DNA from: Symbiodinium sp. CCMP2592
Taxonomy: Eukaryota > Sar > Dinophyceae > Suessiales > Symbiodiniaceae
Length of the DNA stretch: 64,000 nt
Reading direction: 5' to 3'
Assembly: GCA_905221615.1 (NCBI GenBank)
Contig: CAJNDT010004546.1
Span: forward strand, 303,501 to 367,500
Each line of letters begins with the position of its first letter. Within the stretch, counting starts at the first letter, position 1. Position numbers and translations under genes: made by a program. The notes below the pieces were generated by a model. The model made no database searches and was not told where the DNA came from. It was given only the letters and a program-made list of their open reading frames with translations. Below, in pieces: positions 28,175 to 37,652 of the stretch.

Positions 28175-30492
28175 CTAGGAGGCCAAGAAACGCCTGACCC
28201 TCTCCTGATGCCCGGGTTCGATTGTAGGGGACCGAACCCTACAAGCGTAACAAAACAGCCCATCGGGGCTGTTGACAGCCCGGTGGGGTCCGTAGGAGGG
28301 TGGTGGCACCACAACCTCGTCTTGAGCCGGATCCGCCGCACCCTCGCTCAGGGCTGGCCCGCTGGCCACGGGGACCTCCGGCTGCGGGGCCGAAGGCCCT
28401 GTAGCCATGAGGGTTCGTTCGCCCTCGCGAAGTTGATCGCCCAAGGGCAACCGTAGGTCCAGGATCGCCTCGTCGGGCCAGACCTGGAGGCAGTCCAAGC
28501 CCCCCAGCTTCAGCCTATTGCGACACAGGCTGAGCACCTCATTGGCTAAAGCGGAGGGCTTAACAGCCAGGGCGATCCATCGCGCCTCCGGCGGTTGGCG
28601 ACACTCTATATCAAGTCGCATGAACTGTGCCGAGGCCGGAGCGCTGCCTGGTACCTCTCCCCTGTTCCTCTTTCGGGGGGCAGCGGCGCCCTCGAGAGGG
28701 AGGGGAGGAGGTCCCTCAACCCTCGTTGCACTAGCAAGTGCAGGGCTGCTTGGAAGAGTCCCGGGAGACTCGTGCTCTCCCTGCTCACTCTGGCTGGCCC
28801 GTCCTGGGCCATAGGAGACCAGGGGGCCCGCGGGCGGGGTCTCCCGACCAGGGGAGTGAGGTGGCTTCTCCAGGGGCGCAGACTCCCGCACACTGGTATG
28901 GGAAACGGGTTCCGCTGGGGCACCCTGGAAGGGGAGGTTGAACCCGATGAGGCCTGTGCCCCTGACTCGGGGAAGCCCTTGTTGGTGGCCTCATCGTGGG
29001 TCAGCACATCCTCCATGGCTGAGCTGGAAGGTGCCGGGTTGGCACCCGAAACCGGTACCCGGCGCAGCAGAGGGTGGGTCAGGCTCCATCACCTCTTCAG
29101 AGCTGCTGGGTGGGTCGTGGGCCGACCTGGCCCTTGCCGACGACTTGACCGCAGTGGTTTTTTGAACGATGCGGCGGGACCAGGGCAACATCTCATCCTG
29201 GTCAAGTGGCGTCGGCGCCTCAGGCTGAGAGCTCTGCTCGGAACTCTCCGAGGAGGAGCTGGGCCGAACCGGCTCCTTGGCCGCGATGGCCAGCGGGCTT
29301 GCTGAGTCTTGCTCAGCTTTCGCCTTCCCCTCCTTGCTGTTGGCGCCGGTCCTCCGAGAGGCCGGAGGGGTGCGAACTCTGGGGGGCTTGCTGCCCGGCT
29401 GGACGCTGGCCGTGGGAGGGTTCGACCCTTCCCGCTCCTCCTTTTGGGCCACCCGTTGGCTGCGAGGGGGCCGCTTGCGGTTCCGCACGAAGCTGGAAAC
29501 CGACACGCGCCTCGCATCAGGGTTCTTCTTAGCACGCTCGTTCACGTGCTTCCTGTAGGCCCGTTCCAGGGACTTGTCTCCCCGGTGGACTGAGGGCTGC
29601 TTGCCTCTCCCTTTAGAAGGGGTGGATCGACCACGCCCTTCAGAGGAGGCAGGTGGGACATCCCTGGACCCGCTGGCCCCGGTGTCGCCTACCTTGTCGG
29701 TCCAGTCCCAGTCCTGGGAAGGGTTCTCCTGCCACCCTTCCCACCAGCCCTGCCAGCCCTGCCAACTGGTGGTGGGCCCGTCAGATCCGCCGGTGTCACC
29801 ACAGGCTGCCGTTGACCGGCGGTCTGGTCGGCTGGGGCATCCCAGAAGTCCGCCCCGAACGGTTCAGGGGAGGTCCAGACGACTCGCCACTCCCATCTCC
29901 AGGAGTGGTAGCACCACCTCCTTTCCCACTCCCAGCCCATCTCGAAAAACTGAGAGGGCTAAGGCCGGGGATGCAAGGGGTGCTCGTGAACCATGGCAGC
30001 AGCTACTGGAGCTTCAGAGGCTTGGGGAAAAGCTGAGCCTGAGGCAGGAGTTGCAGTCTAAAGTAAGACAAGGGGGAAAGGAGGGCCCTAAGGAAAAGTG
30101 CCAACACAAAGGCTACGGTTTTCCTAAGGCTTTCCACCTTGGGCCCAGAACTGCCGGAGCTTAGGTTGAGAAACAGGCTTGGGCTTGGGTGCAGCTAACC
30201 CTTCCCCAACAACACCAAGAGAAACTGGAGCCTCTGGGGCCTTGGGTTGAACTGAGAAAAGGGGGGCTTGGGCGGAGGACTTGGAACCTGGGGGTCTAGG
30301 GGTCCTGCTGGCAGACGTCGGTGCAGAGGTCTGCTCACTCTTCTCAGTTTTTTCCTTTTTCCGGCCTTGATGCCGAATCGTCGCCCGCCTCAGCCTCCGT
30401 CTCGGTGTGGAGACCACTACCGTTGGCCGGAGGGTCAAGCGTGCTGGGTTGAATGGTCGTACCGGGCCCTTTCGGCGCAGGGGGGGAAACAT
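28175..30492 (-). pseudogene. LINE 2 tail region, low-complexity frames
   Basis: Minus-strand frames 30124-30492, 28991-29545 and 28175-28891 are Pro/Ser/Arg-rich. Near the end, FCYACRVRSPTIEPGH suggests one Cys pair, and the segment RWIALAVKPSALANEVLSL with LPLGDQLREGERTLM looks folded. They follow the RNase H in the same orientation and probably represent a third ORF or the 3' part of the polyprotein, broken by indels. Function is not recognised. Confidence 0.4.
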
Positions 30493-32384
30493 CTGACCGG
30501 CCTCCCGGAGGCGGTCTCGCGGGGGAGGCTCCGAGCACGTTTGGCCTTGGTCCTGGGCGCAACCTGAGTGGCATCCGGAGGGCCTTGGTCTGAAGAACCG
30601 GAGGGAGGGTGAGGGTGCCCTGAGATTTTGTTAGTCTTCCGTTGTGGGGCCTTGGGAGGCTGTGTGGAGACTGGCTGCGGGGCCCCAGCCGTCTGCGAGG
30701 CAGCAGGTTTGTGCCGCAGGGCCTGGGCTGAGCTAGCCCGCCTCACGGCCTTCGGAGCGGGCTGGTTGTTCCTTCCCTTCTTGCCTTTGCCCTTACGGGA
30801 GGGCTGACCCGAGGTGCTAGGCACATGAGGGGAGGAGGCCTCAACCCTGTCGGCAACACCGAGATCATCAGCTGGGCCAGGAGTGGGCGGGCGGTAGCCA
30901 GAAGAGCCGTCAGCGCCCCTAGTCTCCGGCCGGCGGAACACCTGCCGGAGGGTGTCTTGGGTGGTCGTCTCTTTGAGGTATTTCGCAGCCCATTGCGTGC
31001 CCCGTTTCTTGTGGGCGCGGGAAGCTCCCTCACACTGCATTTGGGACACAGCCGAGGGGTTAAGCTGCCCTGGCTTGTGGACCGCATAGCATTTGGTGCA
31101 CAGGAGGACAGCCCCCATGCAGTAGAAAGAGTGGGACGCATGCAGCCCATAACTGCCGATATCAGGCATCGGCCGATGAGCGCACGGCTGCGCCTCCAAA
31201 CGCCGAAAGGCCTCAGTTGAGTGGGTCTGTTGGATAAAGAGGGAACAGACCTTACAAATGAGGGAGTGGTTGTTGGGGTTCGTGTGGCTCCACTCGAATT
31301 GCTGCCCGTGGTGGCCTTCCCCTGCCATGAGGGCTTCCAGGCGTTGTTTTTTGTTTACACCCCCATCCGCACCAGGTCGATGCTGCCTCTGAGGGGGTTT
31401 GGCCTGTTTCGACTTAAGCCTGGCGTCAGGGCGGGGTGACCCCTTGCCCTTTGCCGGACTGGCACCGACGGCCTCCCATGGGGGCCTGTCAGTGCTCAGG
31501 AGTAGCACTTCGGCTTTGCGTTGGAGGTGCTGCGCCACCTCTCTCGCCAAATCATCCGCAGGGGATGGATCCCACAGTGGCAAGTGAGCGATTGCGGCCA
31601 ACACAGCTTCGCCACACGCTGCGTCAGCCTGGGCGTTGATAGTCCGGCGCCAGCTCTGGTCAGGGCCGAATTCGGCCGCATGTTCAGCCACCGTGGTGTG
31701 GGACCTGGTCCACGTGACTTGCGCCAGAGACGCGTCATCTAGGGCCTGGGCCCAGACCCAGGGCTTTACAGCGCGTGACTGCTGTTTGGCCACCGCACTG
31801 CAGTCGGAAGTGCAATCTGCCCGCTCCTCCAAATGCGAAGCGAGGCGTGCAACCGCGAAGCACTCCCCTTCGCACACAGAACTCCCCGGAGGGAGGATGC
31901 CTGTGAGTTGGCCAACCTGGAGAGGGGCACCCTCAGTCCAGGTGAAAGCGCAGATGGCCCAGGCCACTATCCTGCCCCTGGCATCTGCCGCATAGGGTCC
32001 GCCAGAAGCGTCCGTCGAATAGAAAAGCCCCTTAGGCCACTTGGCGTCTTTGCAGACTCCATCGGCGCGTTCCGACGGTGGGCCCCATCTGTACCCCTGG
32101 ATCTGGGTGGCCTGAGACGGCATGAGGCCTCGTTCCCATAAGCAGTCGAAGGGGAACTGGGTGGTAAGGCGTTCCCAATGCTTGGGAGGAGGGGGGGCTT
32201 TACCACGCCACCATCTGCATTCCGTGGCAACGTGGTGCTGGGTGAGAGGCACCTGGCACAGTGGGCATTGCTGGCCTGCCTGGACATACCGGTTTTTCAA
32301 AGCTCCCTGCCAGACCATTCGCAGGGCGGCAGACTTAGTCCGAGGGACCTTTTTCACAAGGGCTGTGGGAACCGTTGTGTCCAC
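30435..32384 (-). CDS. LINE 2 RNase H and Cys-rich tail
   Basis: A 649-codon frame. It opens with the end of the RT, including the zinc-binding CPLCQVPLTQHHVATEC. RNase H follows: GLFYSTDASGGPYAAD (first Asp), VCEGECFAVARLASH (Glu), DCTSDCSAVAKQQS (second Asp) and VTWTRSHTTVAEHAAE with the final Asp in INAQADAACGEA. Downstream is a Cys/His segment (LICKVCSLFIQQTH, FYCMGAVLLCTKCYAVH) and a basic tail with RKGKGKKGRN. RNase H would remove the RNA strand after reverse transcription. The frame is continued from 32354-33007 by a shift, so the listed start is not the natural one. Confidence 0.78.
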   Translation of the reverse strand: MDTTVPTALVKKVPRTKSAALRMVWQGALKNRYVQAGQQCPLCQVPLTQHHVATECRWWRGKAPPPPKHWERLTTQFPFDCLWERGLMPSQATQIQGYRWGPPSERADGVCKDAKWPKGLFYSTDASGGPYAADARGRIVAWAICAFTWTEGAPLQVGQLTGILPPGSSVCEGECFAVARLASHLEERADCTSDCSAVAKQQSRAVKPWVWAQALDDASLAQVTWTRSHTTVAEHAAEFGPDQSWRRTINAQADAACGEAVLAAIAHLPLWDPSPADDLAREVAQHLQRKAEVLLLSTDRPPWEAVGASPAKGKGSPRPDARLKSKQAKPPQRQHRPGADGGVNKKQRLEALMAGEGHHGQQFEWSHTNPNNHSLICKVCSLFIQQTHSTEAFRRLEAQPCAHRPMPDIGSYGLHASHSFYCMGAVLLCTKCYAVHKPGQLNPSAVSQMQCEGASRAHKKRGTQWAAKYLKETTTQDTLRQVFRRPETRGADGSSGYRPPTPGPADDLGVADRVEASSPHVPSTSGQPSRKGKGKKGRNNQPAPKAVRRASSAQALRHKPAASQTAGAPQPVSTQPPKAPQRKTNKISGHPHPPSGSSDQGPPDATQVAPRTKAKRARSLPRETASGRPVRCFPPCAERARYDHSTQHA

Positions 32385-34353
32385 ACCAGAGGCCAGGCTG
32401 CTGCAGCCCGCTTGGGTGCTGATGGCCTTCCACCGGGCCTTGTGGCAAGCGCTGGCCAGGCAAGAGAGGATGGCGGACCGTGCCTCCGCAGAAGGGGGTT
32501 GAGGGCCACCATCCCTGGGTCATCCGGGACCCCTGCCATGGTAGCACGACACAGGTCGGCGGGGAAGAGCCAACGATCCGGGGTGGGAGCCACAAGCCCG
32601 AGATCCAACAGATAGGCTATCATGGCCCCCAGCGGTCCGCAGACCACTCGCCATCTGTCTTTCCGTTGGAGCTGGGTAGTGAGCTGCGCCCACGTGCGGT
32701 CCAGCTGCGCTCGGTCAGGGAGGCGCACCATCACCCGACACAGAGCCTTAAAGTGCTGGGTGACCACAGACACACGGGGGTCCTTGACCAGCCAGGCGCC
32801 AAGTTCCAGCGCAATTTCAACGCTGCCCGTGCCAACCTTGCCAGTGATGGCGGCAGCTTGGAGTCGCACCGATTTCATGGTTTTGGGACTCACCCCTTGG
32901 GCCTGGTGTCCCCAGATCCCCGATGCCAGCACGGACATGGAAAAAAACCCGGCTGCTAGCCTTGATGTTGCGGACCTTAAGGCTGCGTAGCTTGCCCAGT
33001 CTGGCATTGGCTTTAGTCCGACGCGCAGTGGAAAGGCGGGTGCAGCGTCTCCTGCCAGCTGACAGCGTCATGCCCAGGTCTTTGGCAACACTCTGAATGG
33101 GGGGGTCACCCTCACCCAACTTTCTCCGCAGGGCGCGCTCGGCTTGGGGACTGCTCGCCAGGAAATATCTTGCCAATAGATACCTGGTACCCGGCGTCGG
33201 AGAGTGAGGCATGAAGCCGTCGGAAAACCAAGATGGCGGAGTTCGCTGCTTGGTCCGGGCTGTGATGTTCAGTATCTACCGTGATGTCGTCTATCCACGT
33301 GTCTACGTGGTTGACATGCGGTCCAGAACAACACTGCCGAATCGGCTCGCCCACAGCGAGTTTGCTCAGGGTAGGGGCTAATGGGCAGCCCGCTATAATT
33401 CCGCGGCGAGCGAAAGCAACGGGCGACGCGACTTCGTCGGAAAGGATCACTCTGCCGCCGCGATACGATTCCATAGCAAGGAAAAGCAAAAGATCCGGGA
33501 ATCCGGCAGTGAGCGCGGCGTCACAGAGAGTGGAGTGAACCACAGTCTCATAAAAGGTACTCAAGTCGACAAACAAAGAGCACCGATGCAGACCGTCGAC
33601 GCGCGCGGCTTCGTAGCAGACGCCTCTCCGGAGGGAGGCATCGTAGGTGGAACGCTCTGGCAAAGCGCAGTCCCACCAGAGCTCAGCGCGGTAGTCGCGA
33701 AGCCACGCCTCAACTAGGTGCCATCTTGCCTTCATCCCTAGCTTCAGGAGCGAAGACATCAAACCAATCGGTCTTTCGATCTTCTCGTTTTTCGCGAGCA
33801 TCGTGAAGATGGTGAATGTCATCTGCTGTGGCACCTCTCCCGTGGTTTCAATTTCCCTCCAAAAGGAGGCAAGGGAGGAAACCTCACCCGGGGTCAAGGC
33901 TTTGAGCAGTTCCAGGGACCAGCCATCCACGCCTGCCGCTTTCAGGGGCAGGCGACGAATGAGCCTCTGGAACTCCTCCCCAGTAACGGCCGGGAGTTCC
34001 TTGGCTTGCGCAATGGCCCGTTCTTTAATAAGGCCCTGGATGGGAGGAGGAGGCTGGCCCTTCGACTCCCAGAGGCGAGCCCACTGCTGAAGCCTGAGGT
34101 AAGGCCGGGCCTCGGCCGGTTCGTCCATGAAGGGGCGGGCAACCTCAGCCTCCTGCTTTTTGACCGTGCGGAAGAGCGGCCGGAGGCCTTTCACGGAGGC
34201 CCCAGTCAGCCACTCCTGGTATAGTCCCGTGTCTCTCGGGACCTGGCCTCCTCGATGGCGGCCTGGCACATACTCCTGACAACCGCGCGGATCCCAGCTC
34301 GGGAGTCCCCGTTGGTTTTCCCGGTGCAGATCGCAGCTTCCGGGCAGGGGCAA
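32354..34353 (-). pseudogene. LINE 2 reverse transcriptase (three frames)
   Basis: The RT is spread over 33112-34353, 32817-33212 and 32354-33007. The first frame holds the fingers and palm: LKAAGVDGWSLELLKALT, ERPIGLMSSLLKLG, the Asp in LFVDLSTFYETV, GIIAGCPLAPTLSKLAV and the catalytic DTWIDDITVD (IDD rather than YxDD). The thumb and connecting region follow in the other two frames. Frame changes near 34.2, 33.15 and 33.0 kb and again near 32.37 kb break it. A working copy would copy its own RNA at the nicked target. Here the indels make that unlikely. Confidence 0.75.
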
Positions 34354-35459
34354 GAGATGCCGGCCCTCACAAGTTTAGCCTGCAACGCCTCCTTGCATGA
34401 AGAGGGGAAAAACCGCCGAAGGGCCGCGAAGCGGGCATCGCTGGTACCTGGGTTGTCCCAGGCAAGTTGCATCTTTTGCCACCAGGCTGCCTCTCTGCCG
34501 TGCCATGGGTAGCCCTCCTTCGGTTGCATAAGGGGTTTGTACACGAAGGGCCGGGCGCACCCACGCCCACCAGGTTTGGTGAAATGCTCAACCGCAAACC
34601 TGTGGGTGAGTTCGGCGAATTGGCGGTTGATCGGAGTTCCCTGGATCACCTCGGACCCAAAAGTCCCAAGCGTTGGGCCGCCAACAGGGGTTTGGGGAGG
34701 AGAGGTCAGATCTTGAGTAAGGCTGTCAAGCCGACCGCCGGCCCCTGCTTGGGGATTGGTCCTGTCAGCTTTGAGCGCCCCAGGGAACGCTGGGAGATGC
34801 CTCACAGCGACTTGGCCCCCGGGAGTGTTGAAGCAGCATTCCAGGGCAGCGTGAGGCCGGAAAGGCACTTGCCAGCTGGCTGCACAGGTCAACAAAGAAG
34901 CTACACTAGTCGAAACCAGGGCGAAATCAAGACAGTTGCCTGTGGTGATCGTCGCCTCCGGAGGGGCGACAATCCGCCCACGGAAAGCCTCTGGCAGGGA
35001 GGTCTCCGCCAGTTCCTGCGAGGGGAAATTCCAGTCCCCAACCACAATCCAGTTGGTATTTTGGCGCAGGAGGGGCTTCAAACGGGCGAGGACTTCCGGG
35101 TTGGGCGCCTCTGTGATGCCAACACCTGATTTCAGGTACAGGTTGACCAAAAGGAGGGAATGGCGGACCCTGGGGAGCTCGACCAGCAAGAAGCCGATCC
35201 CTTCGTCAGAGAGGTACCCTCCTCTGAAACGGCCCTGTTGATGGATGGGCACAAGTGTGGCCAATCCCCCTTTCGTGGGCCTGGGGCCCTCAACCGGGGG
35301 GAGGAAAGTATGGTACCCTCTGGCTAAAGCCTCAATGCGCAGCTTTTTGGCACCTTCGTCTCCCAGGTGCAACTCCTGGATGAGAAGGGGCCCTTTTTGC
35401 GGCTGGTGCCATTTGAGGATATCCGGAGTCCACGCGGTGATGTTGGCACTAACAAACAC
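34206..35459 (-). CDS. LINE 2 APE-type endonuclease
   Basis: A 417-codon frame. Motifs in order: MFVSANITAW (Asn), LLIQELHLGDEG (catalytic Glu), GGLATLVPI, VNLYLKSG, WIVVGDWNFPSQE (Asp and Asn), DFALVSTS (Asp) and RPHAALECC (final His). This is the standard order of APE endonucleases that nick the target strand for LINE priming. The segment after residue 250 links to the RT, which begins in another frame near 34.2 kb. Confidence 0.78.
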   Translation of the reverse strand: MFVSANITAWTPDILKWHQPQKGPLLIQELHLGDEGAKKLRIEALARGYHTFLPPVEGPRPTKGGLATLVPIHQQGRFRGGYLSDEGIGFLLVELPRVRHSLLLVNLYLKSGVGITEAPNPEVLARLKPLLRQNTNWIVVGDWNFPSQELAETSLPEAFRGRIVAPPEATITTGNCLDFALVSTSVASLLTCAASWQVPFRPHAALECCFNTPGGQVAVRHLPAFPGALKADRTNPQAGAGGRLDSLTQDLTSPPQTPVGGPTLGTFGSEVIQGTPINRQFAELTHRFAVEHFTKPGGRGCARPFVYKPLMQPKEGYPWHGREAAWWQKMQLAWDNPGTSDARFAALRRFFPSSCKEALQAKLVRAGISCPCPEAAICTGKTNGDSRAGIRAVVRSMCQAAIEEARSRETRDYTRSG

Positions 35460-36072
35460 AACGGACTCCCGCCAGGTCGTCCAGGAAAGCCGCGGCAGTG
35501 ATGGGGTCCAACCATGAGTGGCCTTGCATGGCCTCGAGAATCTCGTAGGAGACCCGGTAGCCCAAGCTGGCCTCGTCAGCTCCTTCCAGGGCCTCAGCTA
35601 GGGCCAGAGCCTGGGGCTCCGACTTGCTCCATTCTTTATTCGCCCTGAGATCATCCGCAAGCCCTGCAGCAAGGTCCTGAACTGTCTTTTCTTCAGGCTT
35701 AAGGCCTGGGAGGGGCTTGCCCCCTTTCCCCCGGCAGCTAGGCCTCCGCTTCCTGAGTCTCGGAGGAGACCGTCCGGGAGGAGGGAGACTCCGCCCGGGG
35801 TCACAGGGGGGGGAAGGAGGCGGGGTGGAGCCCTGTTCCTTTGGTCTGGCACTGGAGGGCTCGGGACCAGAAGGCCAGGAGTGCCAGAAAAGAGAGTTGG
35901 CATGTAGCCCGGCGGGCAGCGCGATGTTTTCGAGTGGACTCCCAGAGGAAGTCTTGCTGCGCTTTACGCCGCCGACGTGGGCAGTGGGCCTTGCTGTGAA
36001 CCCCGCGCGGCGGGCTGGTGTCCAGGGCCTTGGCCAGACAGAGCATAGGCCTGGAGGTGGGAATGGGTGGGG
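35460..36072. other. Linker between LINE 2 ORF1 and endonuclease, no gene recognised
   Basis: Only Pro/Arg-rich low-complexity frames are seen on both strands. Minus frames 35598-35903 and 35801-36076 may be remnants of the ORF1-pol junction. Confidence 0.4.
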
Positions 36073-37321
36073 TCAACTCCGAACCCGTGGAAGCCTCTCG
36101 ATGCCCCTTGGCAGCACCTCCAAGGTACCACTTGGGGCGGGGGGCTCCTGCTCAGAATCCAGGGCCCAACCAGTTGGAAAAAATTTTGGCCCAGAGAGCC
36201 TGGAAAATTGCGGAGCGCGCTGGTTGTCCGAACACGTTGGCGTGAGGACAACCTGCGGCGCCAGGGTTGAAGAGAAGGGGGTGGTTGACCCACAACCCCT
36301 AGTCAAAAGGCCGTTCCTAGGCCTCGAGGAAAGAGGCTGAACGGGCGCCATGAAACCTCTAGCAGGCGCTGACTCCCAACGCAGCGCCGACGGGGTTTTA
36401 TGGAAGATTTTGCACTGCGCGCAGAACAAGTGAGTGCTGCCTAGATCGTGCAAATCAAACTTGCAAAACTTGCAAAAAACTCTACTCTTGTGTGACACCT
36501 GGCCAAGGTAGGGTGGCGGACCACTCCCCCTCGCTGAGAGAGCAAGTTGATTGTTGGAGTAGGCCTGCAAAACCTCCAAAGACGAGCGGAAAAGGGCCTG
36601 ATTGGGCAGCTGCCCTTGCAAAACCTGCCTGGGGGCCCGAGGCCCGGAAGGGGCCAGAGAGAAGGCAGGGTTCCCCTGGCCAAGGCGCCCCTATTCGGGG
36701 TTGTCGCTGCCTGCGGCTCCCTCTGGCTTCGTCCCTTCCAAAGGGGTAGGACGCTTCCAATGCGGGTCGGCGGGCAGGGCCGTACATGGTGGGCATCTCC
36801 CGCGGGAAGTACTCATCATGCCCTCGGAATTTCACAATGAAGGGGTCCTCAGGGAGGTCCTCCTTTCCGACCAGGGCAGCCTTCATCTTGGCCCGGGTGG
36901 CCTCATTGAGCTCATGGCCGGCCTCCGAGAGGACCGCCTCCAGGGCGCTGAAAGCGGTGCTGGTGGAGTCCGCCGTCATATCTTTGAAAGCCCTGGCCGT
37001 CTCCTGGATCTCGACATCCTTGGCCATGATGTCCTTATCCACTTGGTCCACGTCCCCAATAAGCTTTTCCAGTTCCTGCTTGAGCTTGTCCGCTCGAGCC
37101 TGGAGCTTGGCCTTTTTCTCTACCAGATTCTTCATCTGGTTGGTGGCCTTCTTGAAGTCGCTGACACACCTTGTCAGCTTCTCCTGGGGCGTGGGTTCTG
37201 GCTGGTCGAGGTCCTCATCTGGTGGAGGGGGGATTCCCGCGGCCTCCAAAAGGGTCTGGACGTGGAGCCCTGCCCCCGCGTAGACCATGGCGCTGGCAGC
37301 GTTGTACTCCTTCTCAGTCAT
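36073..37321 (-). CDS. LINE 2 ORF1: coiled coil plus zinc-binding tail (frameshifted)
   Basis: 36482-37321 starts MTEKEYNAASAMVYAG and contains a long coiled coil (residues about 50-110, KKATNQMKNLVEKKAKLQAR onward), then an acidic helical part ending FRGHDEYFPREMP. Near 36.6 kb the sense passes to frame 36073-36621, which carries FCKFCKFDLHDLGS and LFCAQCKIFH, a CX2C...CX2C zinc-binding module. A coiled coil followed by a zinc module is typical of LINE ORF1 proteins that bind the element RNA as trimers. One indel separates the two halves. Confidence 0.6.
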
Positions 37322-37630
37322 CCTACCCTTAAGAACGGACTGAAGGTCAAGTCCCGGCGGGGGGGGGCGGTGGCCCTTTCGGCCGAGGTGGGCTGTACCC
37401 GACCTCCTGGAAGGCTTTCTGTGCAGCCTCAGGGAGCACTCGGCAAGAGGAGGATCGACCTCACTCAGAACGTGCAGTAAAACAGCCTACCGGGCCGCCC
37501 ACCAAACCCTTGCCTGCTGTCAGGCCTACGACCTTTACCAGGTTGGGTTTGGGGACTCTTCGAAGCCTCTAGACAAAGTGGGTCCCAAGGCTAAAAGGCC
37601 ACGACGGCACTGCAAAGTCTGAGCCGAAAT
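37322..37630. other. 5' untranslated region of LINE 2
   Basis: About 310 bases between the leader relic and the ORF1 start. No ORF and no internal repeat recognised. Confidence 0.5.
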
Positions 37631-37640
37631 CTTGAGCCAA
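37631..37640 (-). other. Spliced-leader relic at 5' end of LINE 2
   Basis: The minus strand reads TTGGCTCAAG, the exact last 10 bases of the dinoflagellate leader, directly after GAAAGATGCTCC and before the LINE 5' UTR. Confidence 0.65.
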
Positions 37641-37652
37641 GGAGCATCTTTC

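Larger units (their letters stand above)
27870..37640 (-). mobile_element. Non-LTR retroelement (LINE 2), APE-RT-RNase H, multiply frameshifted
   Basis: On the minus strand it starts with the spliced-leader relic TTGGCTCAAG at 37640-37631, then has an ORF1 with coiled coil (37321), APE endonuclease (35459), RT (34353), RNase H (32384) and a low-complexity tail ORF, ending near 27870 in GTGTGCGA. The target sequence GAAAGATGCTCCTT(T) flanks both ends (27855-27869 and 37639-37652). At least five frame changes break the polyprotein, so this copy is not autonomous. The domain order matches LINE families abundant in dinoflagellates. Confidence 0.8.

Noticed and set aside
29574..30164. Plus-strand ORFs of 150-240 codons in the LINE 2 region
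   Set aside because: They are antisense shadows of Pro/Arg-rich minus-strand coding sequence with no motifs.
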